A stretch of DNA of 64,000 bases from Holtermannia corniformis (lineage: Eukaryota; Basidiomycota; Tremellomycetes; Holtermanniales). This document shows, piece after piece, positions 10,922 to 20,805 of the stretch; the first letter of the stretch is position 1, and every line of letters begins with the position of its first letter. Both the position numbers and the translations under genes were made by a program. Location of the stretch: contig BCIJ01000006.1 in NCBI GenBank assembly GCA_001599935.1, positions 266,403-330,402 of the forward strand. Reading direction: 5' to 3'. The notes under the pieces were generated by a model. It saw nothing but the letters and a program-made list of their open reading frames with translations. It ran no database searches and was not told the origin of the DNA.

Positions 10922-13900
10922 ATGTTCCGCACAATCCAAAGACGAAGACTGCTGCTCGGGACCGCAGCGGCCGCGACGACGCTGACGCTCGGGTCGTATG
11001 CCCTCAGTCGGCGTCAACCAATCTACCTCGATACGAGCACCAGCACGGGTGCGAGCAACGAGGGCCCAAACGACGTCAAGCGCCGTCCGGGTCCACTCTG
11101 GGCCCCTCCGACGCGTGACCAAAACCTGGCGCATCTGAAGACGTCGGGACGCTACATTTCTCGAGAAGAGGGCCCGGGTCCGGTACTGGACCATACAAAG
11201 GAGGCAGACGATACAGACGAGGACGACGAGAACGTGTTTGATCTGCTGATTGTAGGAGGCGGTGCGACGGGCGCGGGCACGGCCCTCGATGCCGCTAGTA
11301 GGGGGTTGAAGGTTGCGTGTGTGGAACGGGACGATTTCGCTAGTGGTGAGTCGCTGGTGATGGTGGCCGTGGGGGAGAAAAGGGGCACAGAGGGCTTTGG
11401 TTAGCACGATGGTGTGGCAGACATCCCTCAGGCGGATAGATGCCGGTACTCCTTGAACAAGGCCATCAGGCCCTACCGGGCGTCGTCGAGGGATCTCCGA
11501 TCGGCTTGACGTCGCCAGCAACGCGCAGATCGGGCGACGATCACCCAGCTCGCGAGTAGCTATATCGACATATCCCGATCCGCACCCTGTGTACGCCTCC
11601 GTGCACCAGCCGTGCCCACCCAAGATCCCCTCACACAAAGTTTGCGCTCGCTAACGCTCCCCCACAGGCACATCCTCGAAATCCACAAAGCTAGTCCACG
11701 GCGGCGTCCGCTACCTCCAGAAAGCCGTGTTCGAACTCGACTATGAGCAGTACAAGCTCGTAAAGGAGGCGCTGAGGGAGCGCAAGATCTTTTTGGAGAC
11801 GGCGCCGCATTTGAGCTCGATGCTGCCGTGCGTCTCTCTCTTTAAACCTGCTTGCGGGTGGCTACTTCTTTCGCTGCTGCTAGGTCGCGTCCATTCGGAC
11901 CTATTGCACACGAGCCCTGCTGTCCTCGTCTAACGCTAACACCGCTCAGCATTCTCCTGCCAATCTACAAATGGTGGCAGCTGCCATACTACTACGCCGG
12001 CTGTAAAATGTACGATCTCTTGGCCGGCAAGGAGAACATGGAGAGCGCATACTGGATGGGCAAGGGCAAGGCGCTCGAGGCGTTTCCGATGCTCAAGGGC
12101 GATGGCCTGGTCGGTGGCGTGGTCTACTATGATGGTTAGTAGCGTGTTGCAGGTCGTTTCTGGGACACGGCGCTTCAGATCTCCAGAGACTCTGATATGT
12201 TGCAACGAGTTCCTCGGCAGAAGCGACTGTTCTTTCTTTGCCGACAAGCTGTTGAGGCCTCGCGAGAGGTACGCGAGCTGTTCGTCGAGCACATATAGCG
12301 GCAGTTGCTGTTATGACTAGCTCAGTCTTCCCGCGCATGGCGGAAGAGGGCTTGCAAATGGTTAGCAGAACTTGGGCGCGTGTGCCCAAGTCACCTGTGG
12401 TCACTATCGCTTGGACTTGATCCCGCATCTGGTCGCAGCGGCACAGGTTCTGCCTTTGCCAGCGCCGTGCGCTCGGCATTGCAAGAAGTTGCTGCGCTAT
12501 CTACGTCGACCCCGACTGCTGACAGCAAGACGCCCACGCTAACACCACTAGGCCAGCACAACGACTCGCGGATGAACATCTCGCTCGTCATGACTGCCGT
12601 CGAGCAGGGTGCCATCATGGCCAACCACGTCGAGGTGACCGAGCTGCACAAGCGGCCTTCTGCCAAGCACGGCGGGCAGGAGCGAGTGTGTGGTGCCACC
12701 GTCAAGGACCTGATGACGGGCGAGTCGTGGCGCGTCAAGTGCAAGGTGAGTCCGCAAGGGTCCTATCGACGAGGCGCTCATCGTCCACAGGGCGTGGTCA
12801 ATGCTACCGGCCCGTTTTCCGACGGTGTTCGCAAGCTCGACGAGCCGACTACAAAGGAGATTGTCGCGCCCTCGTCGGGCGTGCACATCACGTTGCCAAA
12901 CTACTATGGTCCCAAGACCATGGGCTTGCTTGACCCGGCGACGTCGGACGGGCGCGTCATCTTCTTCTTGCCATGGCAAGGCAACGTGATCGCCGGCACG
13001 ACCGACTCGCCGACGACGGTCGAGCAGAACCCGATCCCGCAAGAAAAGGAGATTCAGTGGATCCTTGACGAGGTTAGAAACTATCTCAGCCCGGACGTCA
13101 AGGTCCGCCGTGGGGATGTACTGAGCGCTTGGAGTGGCATCCGCCCGCTTGTGCGGGATCCGGACGCGAAAGACACGCAAAGTCTGGTGCGCAACCACAT
13201 GATCAACACGAGCAAGAGTGGGCTTTTGACCATTGCCGGTGGCAAGTGGACAACCTAGTAAGTCACATGGCCCGCTGAGGCACTGCTGACGACCACAGCC
13301 GCGCAATGGCCGAGGAAACGGTCGACGCCGCCATCAAAGAGTTTGACCTCAAACCGTTGGCTCGGTCCAAGACGGATCACATTGTTCTCGTCGGCGGCCA
13401 CTCGTGGACAAAGACAATGTACATCAAGCTGATCCAGCAGTTTGGTTTGGAGACCGACGTTGCCAAGCACCTCGCCGAGTCGTACGGTGACCGTGCTTGG
13501 GTCGTGGCGTCGATGGACGCTGGGACCGGTCTCTCTTGGCCGCTGCACGGCACTCGTCTCTCCCAGCTGTACCCGTACATTGAGGCCGAGGCGCGCTACG
13601 CCGTCCGCGCAGAGTATGCGTTGAAGGCGACCGACTTTATCGCGCGCCGTACCCGTCTTTCGTTCCTCAACGTCCAGGTCACGCTCGAGTGCCTCCCGCG
13701 CGTGATCGACATCATGGGCGAGGAGCTCGGGTGGGACGGCAAGCGCAAGGAGGAAGAATTTGACAACGCATTCGAGTTTTTGAAGAGTATGGGTCTGCCC
13801 GAGGTGCGTTTGCAGCTAACCCGGACTCGCCCGAGCTGACGTGGGATCAGCAAACCAAGCTCAAGCTGGCAGATGTCCGCAAGGCACGCGGCAACGTCGG

Positions 13901-14427
13901 TCCGCTCGGGCTTGCACAGAGCAAGGACGCGCAGCTGTATGCGCGTGCCCAGTTTACCCCGGATGAAGTCTCGCACATCCGCGAGCAATTCGAGCACCTC
14001 GACTACGTGAGTCGCTGGTTGGCTGCGCTTTGAGAACGCCAGCTGACATGGATCAGAACAAGGACGAGCGGATAACAAAGGCCGACCTGAACCAAGCGAT
14101 GGACGAGATGGGCTACGCGCATCCAAACGACGAACTGGCAGAGAGTATCATTGGTGAAGTCGACTTTGACCGCAAGGGTGGCGTCGAGTTTAAAGACTTT
14201 TTGGATGTGAGTGTTGTATGATACTAGCGCGGGCTGCTGACGGGCTGCAGATTGCCGCTGGTCTCAAGGAGCTCCACCTTGAAAACGCTTTCACCCACCT
14301 TGCTCAGCTCGATTCGACTCGCAACCTGGCCGAAGGCGACGCTGTTGGCCCGCACGCCAATGACGACAGCTCGAAGCGCGAATCGCGTCGGAACATCCCT
14401 GTCGAGCGCAGCGGTGGTGGTACATGA
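10922..14427 (+). CDS. GUT2: Mitochondrial FAD-dependent glycerol-3-phosphate dehydrogenase with EF-hands
   Basis: Oxidises glycerol-3-phosphate to dihydroxyacetone phosphate at the inner mitochondrial membrane and passes electrons to ubiquinone. An Arg-rich N-terminus and hydrophobic stretch (residues 1-28) fit mitochondrial targeting and anchoring. The FAD motif is [21 protein letters not shown], and the conserved [14 protein letters not shown] follows. Nine exons are inferred: 10922-11345, 11668-11827, 11950-12134, 12552-12745, 12791-13257, 13299-13803, 13851-14006, 14057-14206, 14251-14427 (805 aa). Introns 1 and 3 are unusually long (322 and 417 nt). The C-terminus carries two EF-hand-like loops, [12 protein letters not shown] and [12 protein letters not shown], as in animal mGPDH but not in baker's yeast Gut2. 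This suggests Ca2+ control. Confidence 0.94.
12370..12391. repeat. inverted repeat in GUT2 intron 3
   Basis: A perfect 8-bp inverted repeat (ACTTGGGC / GCCCAAGT) with a 6-nt loop lies in the 417-nt third intron of GUT2. It could fold as an RNA hairpin. No box C/D or H/ACA snoRNA motifs are clear around it. Confidence 0.6.
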
Positions 14428-14714
14428 GCTGTCTTACAAGACACAAAGCACAGCGAGGGGTGGGGAGAAGCGCGGGGCGCAGCTGTATCGTTTAGCGCAC
14501 TGTCATGCAGATAGATGGATCAGGTTTCCCACGGTTCTGCCGCGCATCCGGCCAAACCCCCGTTGGCTGTATCGCGCATGGGGTCACTACTGGCGGCGCG
14601 CACTGGAACCGATTATCCTGACTGTCATCGCCTTGGTCAAGACAGCAGTTCCACTGCACTATCACAGCACGATCACAAGATACAGATAGCCGGAGAGTTG
14701 GAAAGCAGGCAACC

Positions 14715-16068
14715 ATGGCCGGGTCCCATTACGATTTGTACGTCCCCGCTCAAGACGCCGCGCGCTGACGCCGGGATGCCTAGCCTGATCAAGCTGTTGC
14801 TTATCGGTGACTCTGGTGCGTCGAGTTCACATTGCGTTGTACCACGCCGTGATACTTTACGGCGCGTGGATCAATGCTGATGAACGCGTTTGCCACCAGG
14901 CGTTGGCAAGTCGTGTCTGCTCTTGCGGTTCTGCGACGATGCGTGGACGCCGTCATTCATCACGACTATTGGTGCGTAGTTCTCCTTTCTGTCGGCGATG
15001 CGGTGGTACTGACGACGGGATGACAGGTATCGACTTGTAAGTCAACTGCGCAGGCAAGACCCCTTTCAGAGACTGAACGGGCTACAGTAAGATTCGCACG
15101 ATCGAGTTGGATGGCAAGCGGATCAAGCTACAGATTGTATGTTCTGCACCGTCGCTGTGGCTCTTGTGCTGACAGCTTGCTAGTGGGACACGGCCGGTAC
15201 GCTTGCCTATCGGCCTACGTCGCCTCACTTCACTGACACGCCCGCGCGACCTAGGCCAAGAACGCTTCCGGACGATTACAGTCGCCTACTACCGTGGTGC
15301 GATGGGCATCTTGCTCGTCTATGACGTGACGGACGAGAAGTCGTTTGAGAGTGAGTCGCGGGCTTGTTTGGTGTCATGTCCAGGCGGGTGGTGCGGTGCA
15401 GTGCTTGCTCCGGACTTCAGCACAGTGGGGATGCTGCAATGAGCTGTGCACTGCAAGTGGCTCTTCCCGACGTGTTGAGGATGTAGTGCGGACGGTCCTG
15501 CGTGTACTTGGCTGTTCCACGCGCAGCCACCAGAGCCGCCGATGCACAAGGCAGCAGGCCACAGCTGTGGACACGTCCGGCCCTTTGACAGTACTCCCAT
15601 CCGCCTGATTGACACTCGCTGCTACTGCAATTTGCCAGTACTGCTCGCTCACACTTTCAGACATCCGCACCTGGCACTCGAACATTGAGCAACACGCGTC
15701 CGAGGGCGTCAACAAGATTCTGATTGGCAACAAGTGCGACTGGGACGAGAAGCGGGCGGTGACGATTGAGCAAGGCCGTGCGCTCGCCGACGAGTTTGGT
15801 CTGCGCTTTCTCGAGACGAGTGCAAAGCAGAATGAGGGCGTGGAGGAAGCATTCTTCACCCTTGCTCGGTGCGTACCGCTCCCAACGCCATGCCGTGTGG
15901 TGCTAAACAAAGATTCGCTTGCTCTTGAATGCAAACAGAGACATCAAGACGCGCCTGATTGACTCGCAAGCCGACGCCAACGCTTCCACCAACCCGGCTT
16001 TGGGCGGCTCGACCGGCGGCGTCGACGTCAAATCGGGCAACAAGCAGCAGTCTGGCGGGTGCTGCTGA
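14715..16068 (+). CDS. SEC4: Exocytic Rab GTPase, Sec4/Ypt2/Rab8 type
   Basis: A small GTPase that drives secretory vesicle docking at the plasma membrane. The G motifs are all present: GDSGVGKS (P-loop), TTIGIDFK (switch I), WDTAGQERF (switch II), NKCD and ETSAK. The sequence [15 protein letters not shown] is typical of Rab8/Sec4. It ends in GGCC for double geranylgeranylation. Nine exons are inferred: 14715-14737, 14784-14815, 14900-14971, 15027-15036, 15088-15136, 15184-15196, 15255-15350, 15661-15868, 15939-16068. They total 633 nt (210 aa, the normal length). Exons 4 and 6 are microexons of 10 and 13 nt, and intron 7 is long (310 nt). Confidence 0.94.
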
Positions 16069-16674
16069 GTGCGGCGCCGTCGAGGAGGGTTCTCTTGTTC
16101 TTAATACCTGGGCAGTGTCATGTACGATTCGCTTGCTTTGCAGGAGATGACGGTCGGATCGCGCGGGGAGCGGAACGGAGCCAAGCAATTGTCAAAAAGT
16201 AGAGTGGCGCACGACAACGGATTCAACAAAGGCGGTGCTGGACCGCGCGGGTGATCACAGCGCAAAGGAGGATCAATAGACGCGTACAGTCGTACCAAAG
16301 GCGGAGCGGGTGATCTTGCTGTCACCTATGATGGCGGGTGAGCGATGACGGCTTACAACCTAGTGTAGAGCGTGCCGCCGCTCGGACCCATTGCTTGTGC
16401 TAGTATTTCGAGACCCGCGCACATACCTAATGTTACGGCTTTCAACCCAGTTGTCTAGAGGGTGTCTGATAATGCATGTTAGTACAAGCTGGCTCAAACA
16501 GATTAGGCGGTTCGCTATTGTACGGTACATAGATCAAAGAGGCACCATCCGCTCTAGCGGGGAACGCAGACGGTGACCGTGCAGTCTGGTATGGGACATC
16601 GCGTCCATATCGTCCAGCTTGAGCAATGACAGGCATACGACCTGAAAAAGCCGGGCTTGTCGAGCAGCGAGACG
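16069..16674. other. intergenic downstream of SEC4
   Basis: About 600 bases hold the 3' end of SEC4. I find no open frame with coding character. Confidence 0.4.
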
Positions 16675-17093
16675 ATGTTCAGCCGGCCGGATCCGATTTG
16701 CCACTTTGAGTCATCTCAGCTGCGGCGTCTCGTTGGTGATCCGACTCTGTAGCAGCCTCAAGACCGCATCTTGTCAAGGGAGCATCGGCTTGCTCTGCAT
16801 TCCTGTTGCCGCGATTGACAAGATCCGCTCAGTACGATCGCTCATCAACGAGGTAGACGATCAAAGGACGGCAGCCTCGGCCGAAGGTGAGTGCGTCCAG
16901 ACGAGCTGCTTTCTCGCCGTGGAGTTCAGGCTGGTTATCTTTGGCTGGCTTCATGCTCTGGGATCTATCTCACGACGCTCGTCATGTGCGGATGCTTGCT
17001 GCGTGACTGTTGGTGTGAACTACCTCGGGTTCACACGGCGGAGGCTATGCCGATCTTGCAGCAGAAAGGGGCGAGACCAAAGCTCTAGCGTGA
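16675..17093 (+). CDS. Small hypothetical protein, possibly single-pass membrane
   Basis: Three exons can be joined in phase. The first, from ATG 16675, starts MFSRPDPICHFESSQLRRL. After an intron with a GTGATC donor and AAG acceptor comes SIGLLCIPVAAIDKIRSVR, then LINEVDDQRTAASAEG. A 157-nt intron (16887-17043) leads to YADLAAERGETKALA and a TGA at 17091-17093. The product is about 70 residues with one short hydrophobic segment (GSIGLLCIPVAAI). The second exon has a good donor (GGTGAG) and strong coding character. The family is not recognised, and the start and last exon are less certain than the middle. Confidence 0.4.
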
Positions 17094-17406
17094 CGTTGGC
17101 GAACATCCGTGCTGCCGCCATCTCGCTCGGTCCCCATCCGTCTGTTGGCTTGATCGAGCAGCCATCGGCACTGCAACAGGTCGCAGGCTGCGCTGTGCCA
17201 CCCCACTTGTCACTATGCTGACGCACGCTCCTTGGCACCATGATCAGCTTCGACCAGCCCCTGGTCCCCATTTGACCCTGCTTGGCCATCACCACTCGCA
17301 GTCCATCGACAGTTCTGATTTCCGCCGCACCGTCTCTGACAGTTACGCTCACCGGGGACGTATCCGCCTCTCTCTTCGCCCGGCTCCACCGCCACCGTCA
17401 GACGAC
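17094..17406. other. 5' region of the FHA-RING gene
   Basis: About 310 bases upstream of the chosen start. The frame is open back to an in-frame ATG at 17215, so a 64-residue N-terminal extension is possible. Its His/Pro/Arg-rich composition looks more like leader sequence. Confidence 0.35.
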
Positions 17407-19502
17407 ATGTCGGCCTCTCGCCCGAATCACATTGCTCTCCCGCACAGCGCACCGTTCAGCCCTGTCAACATCAACCAGCCGCCTCGCTCCCCCTCTTCAC
17501 CTGGTCTTGGAGGCCCATTGGCTAGCCCGAGTAGCCCGCGCAACTCGTTCATCCCGTCGTTCATGCGCACTCGGTCGCGTGCGGCCACACTGAGCCGGCC
17601 ATCTACTGGCAACGGCGGCAGCACCCATCCTCCGAGTCCAAACGCAGAGGGTGTAAATCCAATGGAGGGACACGATACCCCTGGCGGCCGAGGTCTCGGC
17701 AGCATGCTGCGACGACGAATCAGTCACCAGGGTGGTTCGCACGGGTCACGAGCCGCGGGCCCGAGCACGGCCGTTGGTCAGAGCGATACCGACGAGGCTG
17801 CAAGTATGTCCGCTGCCTGTCGTGGTGTTGCTCGAACTTAACAACTTGCAGCGCCAACCACCGCTCAACCCCAGATGCCGCGATCCGATGTCAAGCAAAA
17901 GACCTATCGGATCCGACTTGTTCCCCATTTGGAATCCACTCGCTCACTGCCCTTCGAGCCCGTCGTACGCGATGTCGTCGAGGTTCCTGCGGGCTCACAT
18001 CCTCCGTTCCCCATGCCAGACCCGAAATCCGCAACGCGGGTCAACGATCGGCCTGTGGGTTACTCACTCAAAATTGGTCGATTCACCGAGAAGAACCCTA
18101 GTGCTGAAGGGTCAGGGGCCACCCACGGTATAGGTACTGCATCGCCAGCCGTTATTGCAGGTGCCGGTGGCGGCGGAGAGACGACGAGCGTCAAGGTAGC
18201 GTTTAGGAGCAAGGTGGTGTCGCGAGCCCACGCTGAGATTTGGTGTGAGGTGGGAGGCAAGGTGAGTGCAGGCGACCAGCCGTAATCTCTCGACCTAATC
18301 ACGCACAGTTCTTCATCCGGGACTCGGCATCATCGTCTGGCACCTTTTTGAATCACATTCGACTGGCGAATCCTGGCACCGTTTCAAGCCCTTTCGGGCT
18401 CAAGGTCAGTCTGCGCCACTGTGGCGTGACTGATCATATTGACTAGTACAGGACGGCGACATCCTTCAACTTGGGGTAGACTACCAGGGCGGCGTTGAGG
18501 AAATGTACCGCTGCGTCAAGATGCGGGTTGAGGTGGGGCGCGAGTGGCAGCAAGGCGCCAATGAGTTCAAGTATGCCCCTCTGGTTGGGGAACACGAATG
18601 CTGACGACGGGCTAGCACCAATGCAATGAAGCAGCTCAAAGAGCTGGGTGGCGACGTCCAGGACGTCGCAGGTTCGAGCGCGAACGCCAAGGGAGGCAAA
18701 GGGAAAAAGGGAAGCGTGACAGACTGCTGTATCTGTGAGTGGCGCTCGTGTATGCTGGATAGGTGCTTACAAGACTAGGCTTGTTTTCGGTCACAATATG
18801 TCAATCGCTGTTCATTGCGTGCGTGACTTGCTTCGCGCCCGACTTCTACTGACGCACCGGCAGGCCGTGTTCTCATGTGGTGCGCACTGGTGCATCTCGC
18901 CGTACGCTTTGCTAACGATCTCAGTTTCACTACAAGTGTATCCGACCGCTACTGCTGCGACACCATCCTGGTTTCTCTTGCCCTCTATGCGTGCGTACCA
19001 GTCACTCAAACTCGGCATGTGCGCTGATTTCGCCCAGCGTACATTTGCCAATCTCGAGGATGATGTTGAAGTCGAAGACGCGTGGGGTCCGGGCTCGCGT
19101 CGCAATAGTATCCGGGATCGGCGAAGTTCTGTCAACGCGCCGTCGATTCGCTCCAATGCTCTCGCGCCCGAAATCAACCTCGATACCAACCCGCGTGCCG
19201 ACTCGGTCCCGGTCTCGCGCCAGCCGACCGCCGTTCCACCCTCGGACAGCGACGCGGCCATGAACCTGACCTTGACAAGCGATGTGCTCGAACACATGGA
19301 CGACGACGACGATGACTCTGCGCCGCGTGATACGGCAGGGTCGAGCACTGAAGAGGAGATCACATCCGAACTCGACTTGAACGGGCTGCGCATCACTGGC
19401 GGCGGAAGAGCGCCGTCGTCCCAAGCCGACCAAGCGGCCACGCCAATGAACCACATGTTCCTCTCGACCCTTGCGGAAACGCTGCCACCCCGAGCCGAGT
19501 GA
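17407..19502 (+). CDS. dma1: FHA-RING E3 ubiquitin ligase, Dma1/Chf type
   Basis: A ubiquitin ligase that binds phosphothreonine targets through FHA and acts in mitotic checkpoint and septin/cytokinesis control in yeasts. The N-terminal third is Ser/Pro-rich. The FHA domain (about residues 150-310) shows KIGRF, VVSRAHAEIW and SSSGTFLN. The RING-H2 follows: CCIC, then PCSHVFHYKC, then CPLC, giving C-x2-C...C-x-H-x2-H-x2-C...C-x2-C. An acidic C-terminal tail follows. Nine exons: 17407-17803, 17852-18261, 18309-18404, 18452-18570, 18616-18734, 18779-18818, 18864-18879, 18925-18990, 19038-19502 (1728 nt, 575 aa). The RING is split by two introns and includes a 16-nt microexon. The ATG at 17407 gives MSASRPNHIALP. 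Confidence 0.88.
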
Positions 19503-19595
19503 CGCAAAGCGAGAGAAAAGAGTACATGTTGTTTGTCCCATCTAATTGTCTGTCTACATGCATCGTCTCACGTCCAGCGTACTTGCACATCGAGA

Positions 19596-20085
19596 TCAGG
19601 CCACATGAGGGACCGGCGCGGTATGCCGTTCGAGGATTTTGGGACGCTTGGCCGCTTGTTCGGCAAAGCTCTCGGTGATGCACTGCTGGCATGCATAGTC
19701 GAAGATGTGGTTCTGCAGGTGTCAGGATGGTGACGGTTGGGGTTGATGCGAGACTGACCTTGAAGTTCATGATGTTGAACGAGGCGCGTTGCTGCGGTTG
19801 TGAGCTGCATTGCCGATGTTATGGACGCTAGACTCACTCTAGTCACGCAGCCTGGGCAAGCAAACTTCAAGCACTGTTCCGGAGTGGTCAAAAGTGTCGC
19901 TGCGTAACATGCAAAACGTAACTCACGGCAACATGGCACTGGACACGAAGCGGACTCAAGCCAGCTTTGGCTTCCTTGCCGACGATCGGAGCAGTGCAGA
20001 GCTACACCTGTCAGCTCGGTACCGCCGGATCGTACCCATCAAGACGCACCCTGCATTCGGTCACCTTGTTGTGCGCTTGCTGCAT
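19596..20085 (-). CDS. Cys-rich C-terminal exons of an unresolved gene
   Basis: On the minus strand, exons ending at TGA 19596 read in order LCTAPIVGKEAKAGLSPLRV then QCHVA, CLKFACPGCVTR, QRASFNIMNFK, and NHIFDYACQQCITESFAEQA then AKRPKILERH. All have canonical donors and CTGAC-type branch sites. The cysteine pairs (CPGC, CQQC) suggest a zinc-binding fold. An ATG at 20085 (MQQAHNK) gives a protein of about 95-100 residues. However, strongly coding-like frames continue upstream to about 20640 (for example QTVRMEGLVDVKRIRWGVDR and RDAVLVVQEGSCNWKLLLMT), so this is probably the 3' end of a larger gene. No family recognised. Confidence 0.4.
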
Positions 20086-20805
20086 GCTGAGTAAATGGAT
20101 GACAGTCGTCTTTTCTCTTCAGAGAAAGCAAGTGATTGCTGATAGGAGGACCCTCTGGCGGTCTACACCCCATCTTATACGCTTCACGTCCACCAGGCCT
20201 TCCATTCGCACGGTCTGCGATGGGGCAGCATTCAAAAGAAGCGGTGTGAGCGTGGCAAAGGGAGTGGGGCGTGTCGGAGGGATCCTTTGAAGAGTGAAAG
20301 GGCTTGCTTTAGGAGTGTTTCTGGTGTGCTTGCGACGTTTTAGGGTGCTGCTGGTGGGAATGGGGTGCTGCGAAGTGGGTTGGGTGCGTGAACGATGCTG
20401 TGAGCGTCTGTCGTAGCACCCGACTGTTTACAAGCGCGTCGGAAGAGGGATCGGGGTCGCGCGCGGCGATCATGGCATGCATTCCCACCATCTGCGATGT
20501 ATACTCGCGTCATCAAGAGCAGTTTCCAGTTGCAAGAGCCTTCTTGCACCACCAGAACTGCATCTCGCTGGTTCTTGAGATCAGCACGTTGCCACTCAGC
20601 TTGGCGCGGTGATCCCCGGCAAGCCTAACCGCGCGCCTAACTGACCCCTGCGGCGTCATTACACCGCAACCGGGATGGTCTTGGCATAAAGGTCATCGCT
20701 CGACCCACTCGCCGTGCTCTTGCCTCCGTTGTCTCTGTTCAGAGTCAGCATCGCATCTCGGATACTCACAAAACCCTCATAGCAGTCACCCCAGTCCGCT
20801 CACCG
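20086..20805. other. probable upstream exons of the Cys-rich gene, then CAX promoter
   Basis: On the minus strand, 20140-20640 holds long stop-free stretches in two frames with coding-like composition. They could be 5' exons of the gene ending at 19596; I could not fix the splice pattern. From about 20640 to 20805 I see only the presumed promoter of the CAX gene on the plus strand. Confidence 0.3.

Noticed and set aside
12380..13258. Long single open frame of 292 codons
   Set aside because: Reads from GUT2 intron 3 into real GUT2 exons; the first part is intron sequence.
10922..14427. GUT2 introns 1 and 3 as hosts of a box C/D snoRNA
   Set aside because: No matched C box (RTGATGA) and D box (CTGA) with terminal stem could be found.
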